From assembly GCF_029948125.1 (NCBI RefSeq), contig NZ_JASAMB010000004.1:248001-312000 (forward strand): DNA of 64,000 nt, in the 5' to 3' direction. The position numbers and the translations under genes were made by a program. Shown one piece after another: positions 43,559 to 51,809 of the stretch. Origin of the DNA: Catellatospora sp. KI3. Its GTDB lineage: Bacteria; Actinomycetota; Actinomycetes; Mycobacteriales; Micromonosporaceae. The notes under the pieces were generated by a model, which saw only the letters and a list, made by a program, of their open reading frames with translations, was not told the origin of the DNA and did not search any database. Within the stretch, counting starts at the first letter, position 1. Each line of letters begins with the position of its first letter.

Positions 43559-44476
43559 ATGCCCGAACTCCTCGACGCCGCCGCGGCGCTCGCCCAGCGG
43601 TGCCGGACCGAAGCCGCGCTCGCGCACACCAGCAGCCTGCTCGTCGCCCACCGGGGCGTCGAGCTCGCGGCGTACGACCTGCACGCCGACGGCCTCGACA
43701 CGCCTGTGCCGACCATCGCCAGCGTCACCAAGTCGCTGCTGTCCACGGTGACCGGCTGGGCCTGGCACGACGGGCTGGTCCGGCTCGACGACACCCTCGG
43801 CGCGCTGCTCGGCGACCGGGTGCCGCCGGCCCGCCGCGGTGCGACCGTGCACCAGCTGCTGTCGATGACCTCGGGCGCGGCCGGCGGGATGCTCGAGATC
43901 GACGAGATCATGGAACTGCCGCGCGGCTGGGTGGACGAGCTGCTGCGCTTCCCGCAGACCGATCCACCCGGCACGGTGTTCCGCTACGACAACGGCGCCC
44001 CGCACCTGCTCGCCGCCGCGCTGCACCAGGTCACCGGGGACCTGCCCGGGTACGCCGGACGGGTGCTGGCGCGGATCGGCTGCGCCGGCGCGGACTGGCC
44101 GGTCGACCCGGAGGGTGTGCCGTACGGGTTCGGCGACGCCCGGCTGTCGCCCCGGGCCCTGCTGCGCTTCGGCGAGGCGTGGCGCACGGGTGCGGCGGTG
44201 CCGCCGGCGTACCGCGAGCTGGCCTGGACCGCCCACTCCCCCGGCGGCCCGCCGCTGGACCGCGGGTACGGCTACCTGTGGTGGGTCGCCGCCGACCGCC
44301 CCGAGACCGTCCATGTCGCCGCGGGCTGGGCCGGGCAGTGCGTGCTCGTGGCGCCCGCCCTGGAGCTGACCGTGGTCGCCACGGGCAGCCCCGACCGCTG
44401 GCGGGAGGGGTTCTCCCGCTCGGTGTTGGAGGAGCTGGAGCCGCTGGTCGTGGCCGCTCGGCGCGGCGCAAGTTGA
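43559..44476 (+). CDS. serine hydrolase, beta-lactamase/esterase family
   Basis: 305 residues, no clear signal peptide. SVTK (55-58) is the Ser-x-x-Lys nucleophile motif and YDN (143-145) the Tyr-x-Asn motif of class C-type serine hydrolases. The third motif (usually His/Lys-Thr-Gly) corresponds to AAGWAGQ near the C-terminus. Without a signal peptide it is more likely a cytoplasmic esterase or amidase than a resistance beta-lactamase. TAAGAA (43547-43552) six bases before the ATG suggests leaderless expression. Confidence 0.82.
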   Translation: MPELLDAAAALAQRCRTEAALAHTSSLLVAHRGVELAAYDLHADGLDTPVPTIASVTKSLLSTVTGWAWHDGLVRLDDTLGALLGDRVPPARRGATVHQLLSMTSGAAGGMLEIDEIMELPRGWVDELLRFPQTDPPGTVFRYDNGAPHLLAAALHQVTGDLPGYAGRVLARIGCAGADWPVDPEGVPYGFGDARLSPRALLRFGEAWRTGAAVPPAYRELAWTAHSPGGPPLDRGYGYLWWVAADRPETVHVAAGWAGQCVLVAPALELTVVATGSPDRWREGFSRSVLEELEPLVVAARRGAS

Positions 44477-44498
44477 GTGGCGCTGCCGGACGGGCGGA

Positions 44499-44861
44499 TC
44501 AGCGGTCGCGGACCAGCCGTACGAGCATCTCGGTGTCCTGGTTGTTGCCCACGAACTCGGAGAACTCACCGCCGGCGAAGGTCCAGCCGCCCTCGGCGAT
44601 GATGGTGCGGAGCTTGCCCAGGGGCAGCTGGACGGCTGCGGCGGGCATGTTCCAGTCGCGGACGACGGTCTGCGCGACCCGCTCGGCGAGGGCGTCGAAG
44701 GTGTCGAACTCGTCCGGTGCCGCGTCGTCGACCTCGAACCAGTCCCCCTCGGCCGCCACCCGCAGCAGGGTCGCCTCCGCCGCCTGCGGCCCGTCGATGT
44801 CCTCCTCGATCCAGTCGTGTTCGAAGTACGAGAAGCGGAGAAGGATGCTCTGCGCGGCCAT
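44499..44861 (-). CDS. hypothetical protein, 120 residues
   Basis: Acidic protein (ILLRFSYFEHDWIEEDIDGP, then alternating helices, GKLRTIIAEGGWTFAGGEFSEFVGNN). No domain recognised; the pattern suggests a small alpha/beta fold. TACGAT (44868-44873) lies six bases before the ATG at 44861, supporting both the start and coding. It is convergent with the serine hydrolase and divergent from the methyltransferase. Confidence 0.65.
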   Translation of the reverse strand: MAAQSILLRFSYFEHDWIEEDIDGPQAAEATLLRVAAEGDWFEVDDAAPDEFDTFDALAERVAQTVVRDWNMPAAAVQLPLGKLRTIIAEGGWTFAGGEFSEFVGNNQDTEMLVRLVRDR

Positions 44862-44942
44862 CCGCGAATCGTACGAACCACCCGGTCGGCCCGGCCACCG
44901 CCGGCGGTTTGCTAAGTTGGTCGACTTGTGGAGCCAGCAGCG

Positions 44943-45743
44943 ATGACGGGCCGTCCCGCGCCGGAGCCCGCCCCGGTCGGCTACGGGCTCACCGTCACCC
45001 GGCCGAGCGCCGCCGGGCCGGCGCTCGCCGAGGACGACCTGGCGATGGCGTACGACCTGGTCTTCGGCGACTCCGTCGGCAAGAGCTACGCCACCGAGGC
45101 GTACGACATCGCCGAGCTGGTCCACCAGCGCCACCCCGGCGCGGCCAGCCTGCTCGACGTCGCCTGCGGCAGCGGACTGCACCTGTCGCACCTGCGCGGC
45201 GTGTTCGACCACGTCGAGGGCCTGGAGATCGCCGCCGGGATGCGCCGCCGGGCCACCGACCGGCTGCCCGGGGTGGCGGTGCACGCGGGCGACATGCGCG
45301 ACTTCCGGCTCGACCGGACCTTCAGCGCCGTCACCTGCCTGTTCTCCGCGATCGGGTACGCCCAGTCGGTCGCCGAGCTGCGGCAGGCCCTCGACTGCAT
45401 GGCGGCCCACCTGGAACCGGGCGGCGTGCTGGTGCTGGAGCCGTGGTACACCCCCGACCAGTGGACCCCCGACACCGTGCACACGGCGGTCGCCCGCGAC
45501 GGCGACCGGCAGCTCACCGGCGTCTGCCACTCGCGCCAGGACGGGCACACCTCGATCATGGCCATGCACTACCTGCTCGGCGAGCCGGGCACCGGTGTCC
45601 GCTACTGGACCGAGGAGCACGCCATGACCCTGTTCACCGACGAGCAGTACCGCGATGCGGTGCGGGAAGCCGGGTTCGGCCGCATCGAGTGGCTGCCCGG
45701 CTGGTACGACGTACGCCCGCGCATCGTGGCCGTCAAGGCCTGA
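44943..45743 (+). CDS. SAM methyltransferase resembling sugar N-methyltransferases
   Basis: 266 residues from ATG 44943 (GGAG at 44930-44933); a GTG at 44928 is also possible. Motif I is LLDVACGSGLHL, followed by VEGLEIAAGMRRRA and SAVTCLFSAIGYAQSVAELRQAL, then EPWYTPDQWTPDTVH and a beta-rich acceptor part (HAMTLFTDEQYRDAVREAGF). This matches the layout of dTDP-aminosugar N-methyltransferases such as TylM1/DesVI. No deoxysugar genes are nearby, so the acceptor is unknown. Its 3' end overlaps the convergent oxidoreductase by 11 bp. Confidence 0.8.
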   Translation: MTGRPAPEPAPVGYGLTVTRPSAAGPALAEDDLAMAYDLVFGDSVGKSYATEAYDIAELVHQRHPGAASLLDVACGSGLHLSHLRGVFDHVEGLEIAAGMRRRATDRLPGVAVHAGDMRDFRLDRTFSAVTCLFSAIGYAQSVAELRQALDCMAAHLEPGGVLVLEPWYTPDQWTPDTVHTAVARDGDRQLTGVCHSRQDGHTSIMAMHYLLGEPGTGVRYWTEEHAMTLFTDEQYRDAVREAGFGRIEWLPGWYDVRPRIVAVKA

Positions 45744-46710
45744 CCGGCTGGATCTCCACGACGATCTTGCCGCGGACGCCGCCGTCCTCCAGCGCCCGGT
45801 GCGCGGCCGCGATCTGCGACAGCGGGAAGATCCGGTCCACCACCGGCCGCACCGCACCCCGCGCGACCAGGGCGGCGAGCCGGTCCAGGTCGGCGCGGCG
45901 CGGATTGCCGCTGAAGAAGCGCACCCGCCGCGGCCCATGCACCGCCGACGCGGCCAGGTACCCCAGCGAGGACGCGGCCCGGTCGAGGTCGAACGAGACG
46001 GCGACCATGCGCCCGCCCGGCGCCAGCAGCCTGCGCCATGCGCGCAGGTCCGTGCCCACGGTGTCCACCACGACGTCGAACCGGCCGAGGTCCGGCGGGG
46101 CCGCCGTACGGTAGTCGACGCACTCGTGCGCGCCGAGTTCGCGTACCAGGTCAAGGGTCGACGCCCCGGCCAGCGCGGTGACGTGGGCGCCTTCGGCTCG
46201 GGCGAGCTGTACCACGATGCTGCCGACACCGCCCGCCCCGCCCCGGACCAGCAGCCGTTCGCCGGGCCGCAGGCGCGCCTCGTCCCGCAGCGCGGTGACC
46301 GCGGTCGTGCCGACCCCGGCCAGGGCCGCGGCCTGCGCATAGGTCAACTCCGGCGGCAGCGGGGCCAGCCGGTTCGCGTCGATCGCCGCGTACTCGGCGG
46401 CCGTGTTCATGGCGCGGCTCACGCCCCACACGGGCTGGCCAACGGTCAGGCCGGTGACGTCCGCGCCGAGGGCGGCCACCTCGCCCGCGAGGTCGATGCC
46501 GAGCCGCTTCGGGAAGCCGCGTCCGCCGACCAGGCCCGTCACCGCCTTGACCCGGCCCGCCCGGCCGTAGAGTTCGCCGCCGTTGACGCTGGTCGCGTGC
46601 ACCCGCACCAGCACCTGGCCGGGTCCGGCCGCGGGCCTGGGCAGGCTGCCCTCGTAGAGCACCTCCGGCGGGCCGTACCTGTCGTAGAGCGCGGCGCGCA
46701 TCTGTGCCAC
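45733..46710 (-). CDS. quinone oxidoreductase-like MDR protein
   Basis: 325 residues from GTG 46710 with GGAGGG about nine bases upstream. MDR signatures: MRAALYDRYGPPEVLYEG, VNGGELYGRAG, DLAGEVAALG, and the nucleotide-binding LLVRGGAGGVGSIVVQLA. The structural and catalytic zinc cysteines are absent, so it belongs to the zinc-free quinone reductase branch using NADPH. It is divergent from a TetR regulator, with an inverted repeat at 46777-46800 between, so it is probably repressed by it and induced by an electrophile or quinone. Confidence 0.88.
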   Translation of the reverse strand: MAQMRAALYDRYGPPEVLYEGSLPRPAAGPGQVLVRVHATSVNGGELYGRAGRVKAVTGLVGGRGFPKRLGIDLAGEVAALGADVTGLTVGQPVWGVSRAMNTAAEYAAIDANRLAPLPPELTYAQAAALAGVGTTAVTALRDEARLRPGERLLVRGGAGGVGSIVVQLARAEGAHVTALAGASTLDLVRELGAHECVDYRTAAPPDLGRFDVVVDTVGTDLRAWRRLLAPGGRMVAVSFDLDRAASSLGYLAASAVHGPRRVRFFSGNPRRADLDRLAALVARGAVRPVVDRIFPLSQIAAAHRALEDGGVRGKIVVEIQPVRP

Positions 46711-46776
46711 TGAACCCGTCCCTCCGGTCGCGGCGACCCGAACGGCTCGGGTGCCCGCGGGACGAGGCTAGCGCCA

Positions 46777-46800
46777 GAAACGGACAAGGCAATCCGCTTC
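46777..46800. promoter_or_regulatory. candidate TetR operator
   Basis: GAAACGGA and TCCGCTTC, seven of eight pairing, around an 8-base centre. It lies four bases before the regulator's -10 box and 67 bp before the divergent oxidoreductase start. Confidence 0.65.
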
Positions 46801-46816
46801 GGCTAAAGTGAGGAGG

Positions 46817-47512
46817 ATGAGCGCGCGGACTTCTCGGTTGCCCCAGAAGACGCCGGGCAGGACCCGGTCGGACGCGGTGCGCAACCGGGCGCTGGTGCTG
46901 GCCGCGGCCGGTGCGGCGTTCGCCGCGGCCGGGTTCGACGTACCGATGGCGGCGATCGCGCGGCGCGCCGGGGTCGGCATGGCCACGCTCTACCGGCACT
47001 TCCCCACCCGCGAGGTGCTGGTCACCGAGGTCTTCGCGGACCGGTTCCGGGCCTGTGCCGCCGTCGCGGAGGAGGCGTTCGCCGACGACGACCCGTGGCG
47101 CGGCTTCTGCACCCTGGTGACGAAGGTGTGCGCCATCCAGGCCGAAGACCGGGGCTTCACCGCCGCGTTCCTGACCGCCTTCCCGACCGCCGTCGACTAC
47201 GAGCGGGAACGGGCCCGCGCCGAGGACGGTTTCGTACGGCTGGCCGAGCGTGCCGTCGCCGCCGGATCGCTGCGCGCCGACTTCGCCCTGGCCGACCTCA
47301 TCATGCTGCTGGTCGCCAACGACGCGGTCATCGCCGCCGCGCCCGCCGGGCAGGCGTCGGCCGCATCGCGGCGGCTGGTGGCGTACCTGCTCCAGTCCTT
47401 CGCCGCCGGCCACGACCGGCCGCTGCCGCCGGCGCCCCGGCTGGAACTGCACCACGTGCCCGGCCATGGACCGGCCCGGACCTCCGCATCAGGCGGCTCG
47501 GCCACCGCCTGA
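46817..47512 (+). CDS. TetR-family transcriptional regulator
   Basis: 231 residues from ATG 46817. TAAAGT (46804-46809) is seven bases upstream, so a leaderless mRNA is likely; the AGGAGG directly abutting the ATG is too close to act as binding site. The HTH is VPMAAIARRAGVGMATLYRHFPTREVL (about residues 39-65). The helical ligand domain is of the TetR_C SbtR-like type. It presumably represses itself and the divergent quinone oxidoreductase through the intervening inverted repeat. Confidence 0.87.
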   Translation: MSARTSRLPQKTPGRTRSDAVRNRALVLAAAGAAFAAAGFDVPMAAIARRAGVGMATLYRHFPTREVLVTEVFADRFRACAAVAEEAFADDDPWRGFCTLVTKVCAIQAEDRGFTAAFLTAFPTAVDYERERARAEDGFVRLAERAVAAGSLRADFALADLIMLLVANDAVIAAAPAGQASAASRRLVAYLLQSFAAGHDRPLPPAPRLELHHVPGHGPARTSASGGSATA

Positions 47513-47516
47513 CCCG

Positions 47517-47735
47517 TCAGGCAGGCGGCTCGGCGGTGCCAGGGGTGCCGAAGTCTGCGCTGTGTTCGACGCGCCCGTCGGCGGCGACCACCTCCAGGTG
47601 GCTGGGCGCGTTGGCGCGGGCGGCGCGAGCGGCCAGGCGGACCGCGTCGGGCCTGCGTTCGTACACTCCGACCAGCTCGTCGTCGTCGAGCACGTCCCAC
47701 ACGTCGTGATTGGCCACCACGTCGATCCGTCGCAT
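47517..47735 (-). CDS. small DUF2188-like protein
   Basis: 72 residues: VVANHDVWDVLDDDE, RRPDAVRLAARAARANAPSHLEVV, DGRVEHSADFG. The order strand-helix-strand with a C-terminal G-x-V strand is that of DUF2188 proteins. GGAGAT precedes the ATG. It is one of a run of three small genes likely involved in general stress physiology; function unknown. Confidence 0.65.
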   Translation of the reverse strand: MRRIDVVANHDVWDVLDDDELVGVYERRPDAVRLAARAARANAPSHLEVVAADGRVEHSADFGTPGTAEPPA

Positions 47736-47771
47736 GTTCGATCTCCTCGGCTCAGCCGCGGCGCTCGGCCG

Positions 47772-47957
47772 TCAGTGGGTGAGCCGCACCCGGACCTGGT
47801 GGGCGGCTTCGTCGGTCAGCGCTTCGCCACCCGGCTCGGCTGCCGTCCGGGCGATGACCGCCGGCTCGCCGTCGCGCTGGACCAGCTGGTCCACATAGTC
47901 CTGGACCTGCTGCGGGGTCACATCCAGCTCCTGTGCCAGAGCGGTGATCGTGTCCAT
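47772..47957 (-). CDS. small helical protein, 61 residues
   Basis: MDTITALAQELDVTPQQVQDYVDQL at the start reads as a small helix-turn-helix-like or helical motif, followed by an acidic tail. AGGAGG four bases before the ATG is a very good binding site, which supports coding. No family recognised. It lies 36 bp upstream of the DUF2188-like gene on the same strand. Confidence 0.6.
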   Translation of the reverse strand: MDTITALAQELDVTPQQVQDYVDQLVQRDGEPAVIARTAAEPGGEALTDEAAHQVRVRLTH

Positions 47958-48020
47958 GATGCCTCCTGTGGTCTCACGCGTCCTATTGCCCGCCGCGCGC
48001 CCTGATAACCAGGTGCGCGC

Positions 48021-48215
48021 TCACTCGTCCGACCGGGTCGGGCTGCCGGCGGCGTCGATGTCCGGCTCCTGCGCCTCGCCGGTCGGCGGGTCGACGAACA
48101 TGCCGGGCGTCTGCCCGAGCTGCTGGCGACGGCGCAGTTCGTCGGCCGACGGCTGGCGCTCGGAACCATCGGCGCCGGACGGCCCGTGCGGACGGTTGCC
48201 GCGTTCGTCTGTCAT
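48021..48215 (-). CDS. small disordered hydrophilic protein, 64 residues
   Basis: Starts MTDERGNRPHG at ATG 48215 with a GGGGGA binding site about six bases upstream. It is rich in Asp/Glu/Gly/Pro/Arg with SADELRRRQQLGQTPGMFVD, and so probably disordered. No family recognised. Together with the two small genes downstream it may form one short operon. Confidence 0.55.
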   Translation of the reverse strand: MTDERGNRPHGPSGADGSERQPSADELRRRQQLGQTPGMFVDPPTGEAQEPDIDAAGSPTRSDE

Positions 48216-48404
48216 CTCGTTCCCCCTTCGCGGACTGCCTCCTGCCACGTCGATACCCAGCAGCCGCCCGCCCACGCATCGCGCGGCGTACCCGACCCGG
48301 CGGTCGGCCCAGCGGGGTGGCGGTATCGCCGAAGGTGGATGATGTGGGCCAGCGCACGCGAAACGGGCACGCGGCGAGGACAGCGGCAGCGCTAGCGTCC
48401 CAGC

Positions 48405-49643
48405 ATGCCCACCTGGTTGACCTCCCGCCTGCCCACCGACGAGGCCACTCGGGCCCTGATCCTGAGCACGCTCGCCGGGTCCACGTCACGCGGCCTGTTC
48501 ATCACCGTGAGCGTCATCTTCTTCACCCGGTCGGTGGGGCTGTCGGCGGCCGAGGTGGGGCTGGGCCTCACCGTCGCCGCGGTGGCCAGCCTGTTCGCCG
48601 GGGTGCCCGCCGGGCACCTGGCCGACCGGATCGGCCCGCGCGGGGTCATGGTCACCTTCGGCGTCACCCGCGCCGCGCTGATGCTCGGCTACCTCGCGGT
48701 GGACAGCTTCGCCGGGTTCGTCGTCGTCGCCGCCGGGGTGCAGCTGCTGGAGACCGGGTTCGGTGCCGCCAACGGCGCGCTGATCGCCGGTTCGATCCCG
48801 GGTGAGCAGCGCGTACGCACCCGTGCGCTGCTGCGCTCGGTGACCAACGTCGGCTGGGCGATCGGCGCGGCGATCGCGGGCGTGGGGCTCAAGTTCGACA
48901 CCCGCGCCGCGTACACGGCCATCATCGTGGTGTGCGTGGCGATCTCGCTGCTGGCCAGCACCCTGGTGCTGCGCGTGCCGCCGGTGGCCGCGCGGCCGAA
49001 GACGGCATCGGGTCCGACGCTGATCGTGCTCCGCGACCGGCCGTACCTCGCGCTGGCGGCGCTCAACGGGGTGCTGTGCATCCACTACGGCATGCTCAAC
49101 GTGGCCGTGCCCCTCTGGGTGGTCGAGCGCACGGACGCGCCCACCTGGGTCGTCGCCGGGATGACCATGCTCAACGCGGTCGTCGTCGCCCTGTTCCAGG
49201 TCCGGGCCAGCCGCGGTACGGGCTCGGTCGACGGCGCCGCGGCCGCGCAGCGCGTGTCCGGGCTGCTGCTGCTCGGCGCGTGCGTGCTCTACAGCCTCGC
49301 CGCCGGGGTGCCCGGCTGGGCGGCCGCGCTGATCCTGTTCGCGGCGGCCCTGGTGCACGTGCTCGCCGAGCTGCGCCAGGCCGCGGGGTCGTGGGGCATC
49401 TCGTTCGGCCTCGCCCCCGAGCACGCCCAGGGGCAGTACCAGGGCCTCTTCGGCACCGGGTTCTCCGTGGCCGGGGTGGTCGCCCCCGCGCTGCTGGCCA
49501 CGGTGGTGGTGGGCTGGGGCTGGCCGGGCTGGGTCCTGTTCGGTGTCGTGTACGCCCTCGCGGGCGCGGCGGTGCCGGTCGCGGTGCGCTGGGCCCGGCG
49601 TGCCCGCGCCCAGGCGGCGCAGCTCGAACCGGTGCCGGCGTGA
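48405..49643 (+). CDS. MFS transporter
   Basis: 412 residues, about twelve membrane helices. The A-loop motif between helices 2 and 3 is GVPAGHLADRIGPRGVM (about 66-82), the major-facilitator signature. It resembles drug/proton antiporters in length and layout; the substrate is unknown. TAGCGT (48393-48398) lies six bases before the ATG, implying leaderless expression. It is a single gene. Confidence 0.87.
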   Translation: MPTWLTSRLPTDEATRALILSTLAGSTSRGLFITVSVIFFTRSVGLSAAEVGLGLTVAAVASLFAGVPAGHLADRIGPRGVMVTFGVTRAALMLGYLAVDSFAGFVVVAAGVQLLETGFGAANGALIAGSIPGEQRVRTRALLRSVTNVGWAIGAAIAGVGLKFDTRAAYTAIIVVCVAISLLASTLVLRVPPVAARPKTASGPTLIVLRDRPYLALAALNGVLCIHYGMLNVAVPLWVVERTDAPTWVVAGMTMLNAVVVALFQVRASRGTGSVDGAAAAQRVSGLLLLGACVLYSLAAGVPGWAAALILFAAALVHVLAELRQAAGSWGISFGLAPEHAQGQYQGLFGTGFSVAGVVAPALLATVVVGWGWPGWVLFGVVYALAGAAVPVAVRWARRARAQAAQLEPVPA

Positions 49644-49698
49644 ACGCCGGGTCGGCGCAGGCGGTCGCCTCCGCCGACCCGGTGACCGGGGCAGCCGG

Positions 49699-50223
49699 TC
49701 AGGCCTGGGAGTCGCCGTCGTGCGGCTGGAAGGACGCCACGTAGCGCTGCGGGTCCTTGTCGCGGAACGTAAGGCCCCTGCCCGACGGGTGCTCGCCGTA
49801 GAAGGCCAGCCACTGCGCGCCGAGCTCGGCGCGCAGTTCGTCACTGGCGTGGCGGCGGAAGTCCGGCAGGCCCTCGTCCTCCTCTTCGCCGAGGTGCTCG
49901 GTGTTCTCCCGGCGGGCCTGCCACACGGCGGCCCACCACGGATCCGTGCCGACATCGTGCCTGCGCGACTCCGCGATCGCGTCCCGGATCTTGTTGTGGT
50001 CGCGGATCGCGTCCAGGCTCTCGTCCTCGGCGTCGTCGCCGCCGCGCCGCAGCAGGTGGGGGTAGAGGATGCGCTCCTCGGCCTCGGCGTGGATCTCCAG
50101 GTGGAGCGCGAGCGGCTCCCACACGGCACGCATCTGCTCAGGATCCTTGGCGTCGTCGAGGCGGGCGAAGCCGCGCCGGAAGGAGGCGTGGTCGTCGAGG
50201 ATCAGTGCGGTGATGTCGTCCAT
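49699..50223 (-). CDS. hemerythrin (HHE) domain protein
   Basis: 174 residues. Four-helix HHE pattern: LILDDHASFRRGF (His12), LALHLEIHAEAEERILYPHLL (His/Glu ligands), AIRDHNKIRDAI and ENTEHLGEEEDEGL. It binds a di-iron centre for oxygen or NO handling. TAGAAG (50230-50235) six bases upstream of the ATG suggests a leaderless mRNA. Confidence 0.85.
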   Translation of the reverse strand: MDDITALILDDHASFRRGFARLDDAKDPEQMRAVWEPLALHLEIHAEAEERILYPHLLRRGGDDAEDESLDAIRDHNKIRDAIAESRRHDVGTDPWWAAVWQARRENTEHLGEEEDEGLPDFRRHASDELRAELGAQWLAFYGEHPSGRGLTFRDKDPQRYVASFQPHDGDSQA

Positions 50224-50393
50224 ACCATCCTTCTACCGCAGAACCTCCCTGGTAAACCGCAGCCACACGGCCCGTCGCGCGCCGGGCCGCCGCCCTCGTC
50301 CGGGTGATTCCGTCGTACGTCGGCGGCGCCCATTGCTACCATCACGAGCAGGTATTCCCAGAATTTTCCATTCTCGCCTTTTGGGGTGACTCG

Positions 50394-50726
50394 ATGGAGT
50401 TCGAAGCGCGTGCCCTGCGGGTGCAGCTGCCATGCCAGTCGGTCACGGTGTTCGACGCGGACGGCGAAGACGCCCGGCTGGACGTCCATCGCTACTGGCA
50501 GGCGGTCGCGGCGGGGTTGGTCGGCGGGGTCGACCTGGGCGGGATGTGCGACGACTGCAGTGCCAACCCGTCCGAGCCGCTGTGCACCAACGCGAGCGAG
50601 GACATGGATCCGTTCGCGTTCATCGACTACCGGGTGCTGCCTGTCCTGCGGCGGCAGCTGGAGGCGCGGCTCAACGAGATCGCGCAGGCCGAGCAGGCCG
50701 TGGCAAGGGCCGTCGGCAACGGATAG
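50394..50726 (+). CDS. 110-residue Cys-containing small protein of the lanthipeptide-like operon
   Basis: Starts at ATG 50394 with GGGGTGA seven bases upstream. An open GTG at 50304 would add 30 residues but crosses the A/T-rich promoter area. The N-terminal half is mixed (VQLPCQSVTVFDADG, then a helix). A short segment at 52-70 has three Cys (52, 55, 64) and four Ser/Thr. Residues 73-106 form a long amphipathic helix (FIDYRVLPVLRRQLEARLNE). It lies six bases before the lyase-like gene, so it is surely in the operon. It could be the modified substrate with an internal core and C-terminal follower, or a structural partner of the synthetase. No match to a known precursor family was recognised; the role is unproven. 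Confidence 0.6.
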   Translation: MEFEARALRVQLPCQSVTVFDADGEDARLDVHRYWQAVAAGLVGGVDLGGMCDDCSANPSEPLCTNASEDMDPFAFIDYRVLPVLRRQLEARLNEIAQAEQAVARAVGNG

Positions 50727-50732
50727 CCGCTG

Positions 50733-51809
50733 GTGGAGAAGCGATTCCGCGCCAATCCGCGCTACGAGCTCCACGCCGGCGAGCAGTCGGCGGAGCCGTC
50801 CGAGGAGCCGGTGTACGGCTACCTGCGACCCGTAGCCCCCTCGTCGTCGGCCGGCCGGGCGGTGTCGGCCGACGCGGCGCTGCTGTTCCTGACCCTGCGA
50901 CAGGCAGGCCCGGTGCCGGGGTACTTCCGCTCCCGGCTGGGCGGCCGGACCGACACCCTGCTGCTCCGCCTCGTGCTCGACGGCGTACTGGAAGTGGAGC
51001 ACGCGGGTGGGTTCCTGTCGGGCGACCCCGCCAGACAGGTGCTGCTGGGCGACTCCGGCTACCACGGCGACGGGCCGCTCGCCCGCCTGTCGATCGAGGC
51101 GGTGCGGTACGGGGAAGCACTGGGCGAGCTGCCCTTCCCGGAGCTGACCCGCCGGTTGTACGGCTTCGGTCGGCGCCCCGCGACCGCGGCGCGCAAGCGG
51201 GCCGCGCCCGACCCGGGCCGCGACCGCGCCGCCCGCAGCCGGTACTGGACGCCGGCGTCCGAAGACGAGCACTGGGTCATGTGGCGTCCGCTCCGGCCGC
51301 AGGACACCGCCGAGCAGGCCAGATTCAAGCTCTACATCAGCCCCGACCCGAGCCGGACCGCCGAGGCGTTCGAAGCGGCGGCTGACGTCCTGGGCCATTA
51401 CGCCGGTGCCCGAGGGCTCAAACTCGGACGGGGCCCGGCCGGGCTGACCCGTCCCGACAAGCTCGTCGCCTACTTCTCCCGGCTCGACGATCTCCACGAG
51501 GCGGGTCACGCCCTGCACCGGCGGCTGGCCGGCTGCCCCGTGCACGGCGTCCCCTTCAGCGCCGAGCTGTCGCCCGACGGCCTGCTGTCCTGGGGTGCCG
51601 ACCGGCCCCGCTCCGCGCCCGGCCAGCCCGCGAGCTGGCGCCTGTGGATCGCGGCCCGGCTCGCCGCCCATCTCGGTACGGCTCGCACCAGCGGCGTTCG
51701 CGGCGCGCTGTGGCAATTCGCGCTCGACCGGCTGCGCCTCGACGGGGTGGACACGCGGTCCTGGGCGCCCACCGACGAATTCTGGCTCTCCATGGCGGCC
51801 CCGACATGA
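50733..51809 (+). CDS. stand-alone phospho-Ser/Thr lyase-like protein (HopA1/OspF fold, putative)
   Basis: 358 residues from GTG 50733. The first 170 residues are variable, with a helical LLFLTLRQAGPVPGYF region. Residues 196-293 resemble the lyase domain of LanL/LanKC synthetases and HopA1-type proteins: RFKLYISPDPSRT, GLKLGR, LTRPDKLVAYFSRLDDL, HGVPFSAELSPDGLLSWGAD. Candidate catalytic residues are Lys199, Lys230, Lys243 and Tyr247. The Lys-x-His pair of OspF is Lys-x-Tyr here (199-201). Such enzymes remove phosphate from phosphoserine/threonine to give dehydroamino acids. The stop overlaps the next ATG (ATGA), coupling it to the kinase-cyclase. Assignment rests on motif order, so moderate confidence. 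Confidence 0.6.
   Translation: MEKRFRANPRYELHAGEQSAEPSEEPVYGYLRPVAPSSSAGRAVSADAALLFLTLRQAGPVPGYFRSRLGGRTDTLLLRLVLDGVLEVEHAGGFLSGDPARQVLLGDSGYHGDGPLARLSIEAVRYGEALGELPFPELTRRLYGFGRRPATAARKRAAPDPGRDRAARSRYWTPASEDEHWVMWRPLRPQDTAEQARFKLYISPDPSRTAEAFEAAADVLGHYAGARGLKLGRGPAGLTRPDKLVAYFSRLDDLHEAGHALHRRLAGCPVHGVPFSAELSPDGLLSWGADRPRSAPGQPASWRLWIAARLAAHLGTARTSGVRGALWQFALDRLRLDGVDTRSWAPTDEFWLSMAAPT

Noticed and set aside
50304-50393. GTG start 30 codons upstream for the 110-residue protein
   Set aside because: The extra part lies in an A/T-richer promoter-like stretch, while GGGGTGA is placed correctly for ATG 50394.
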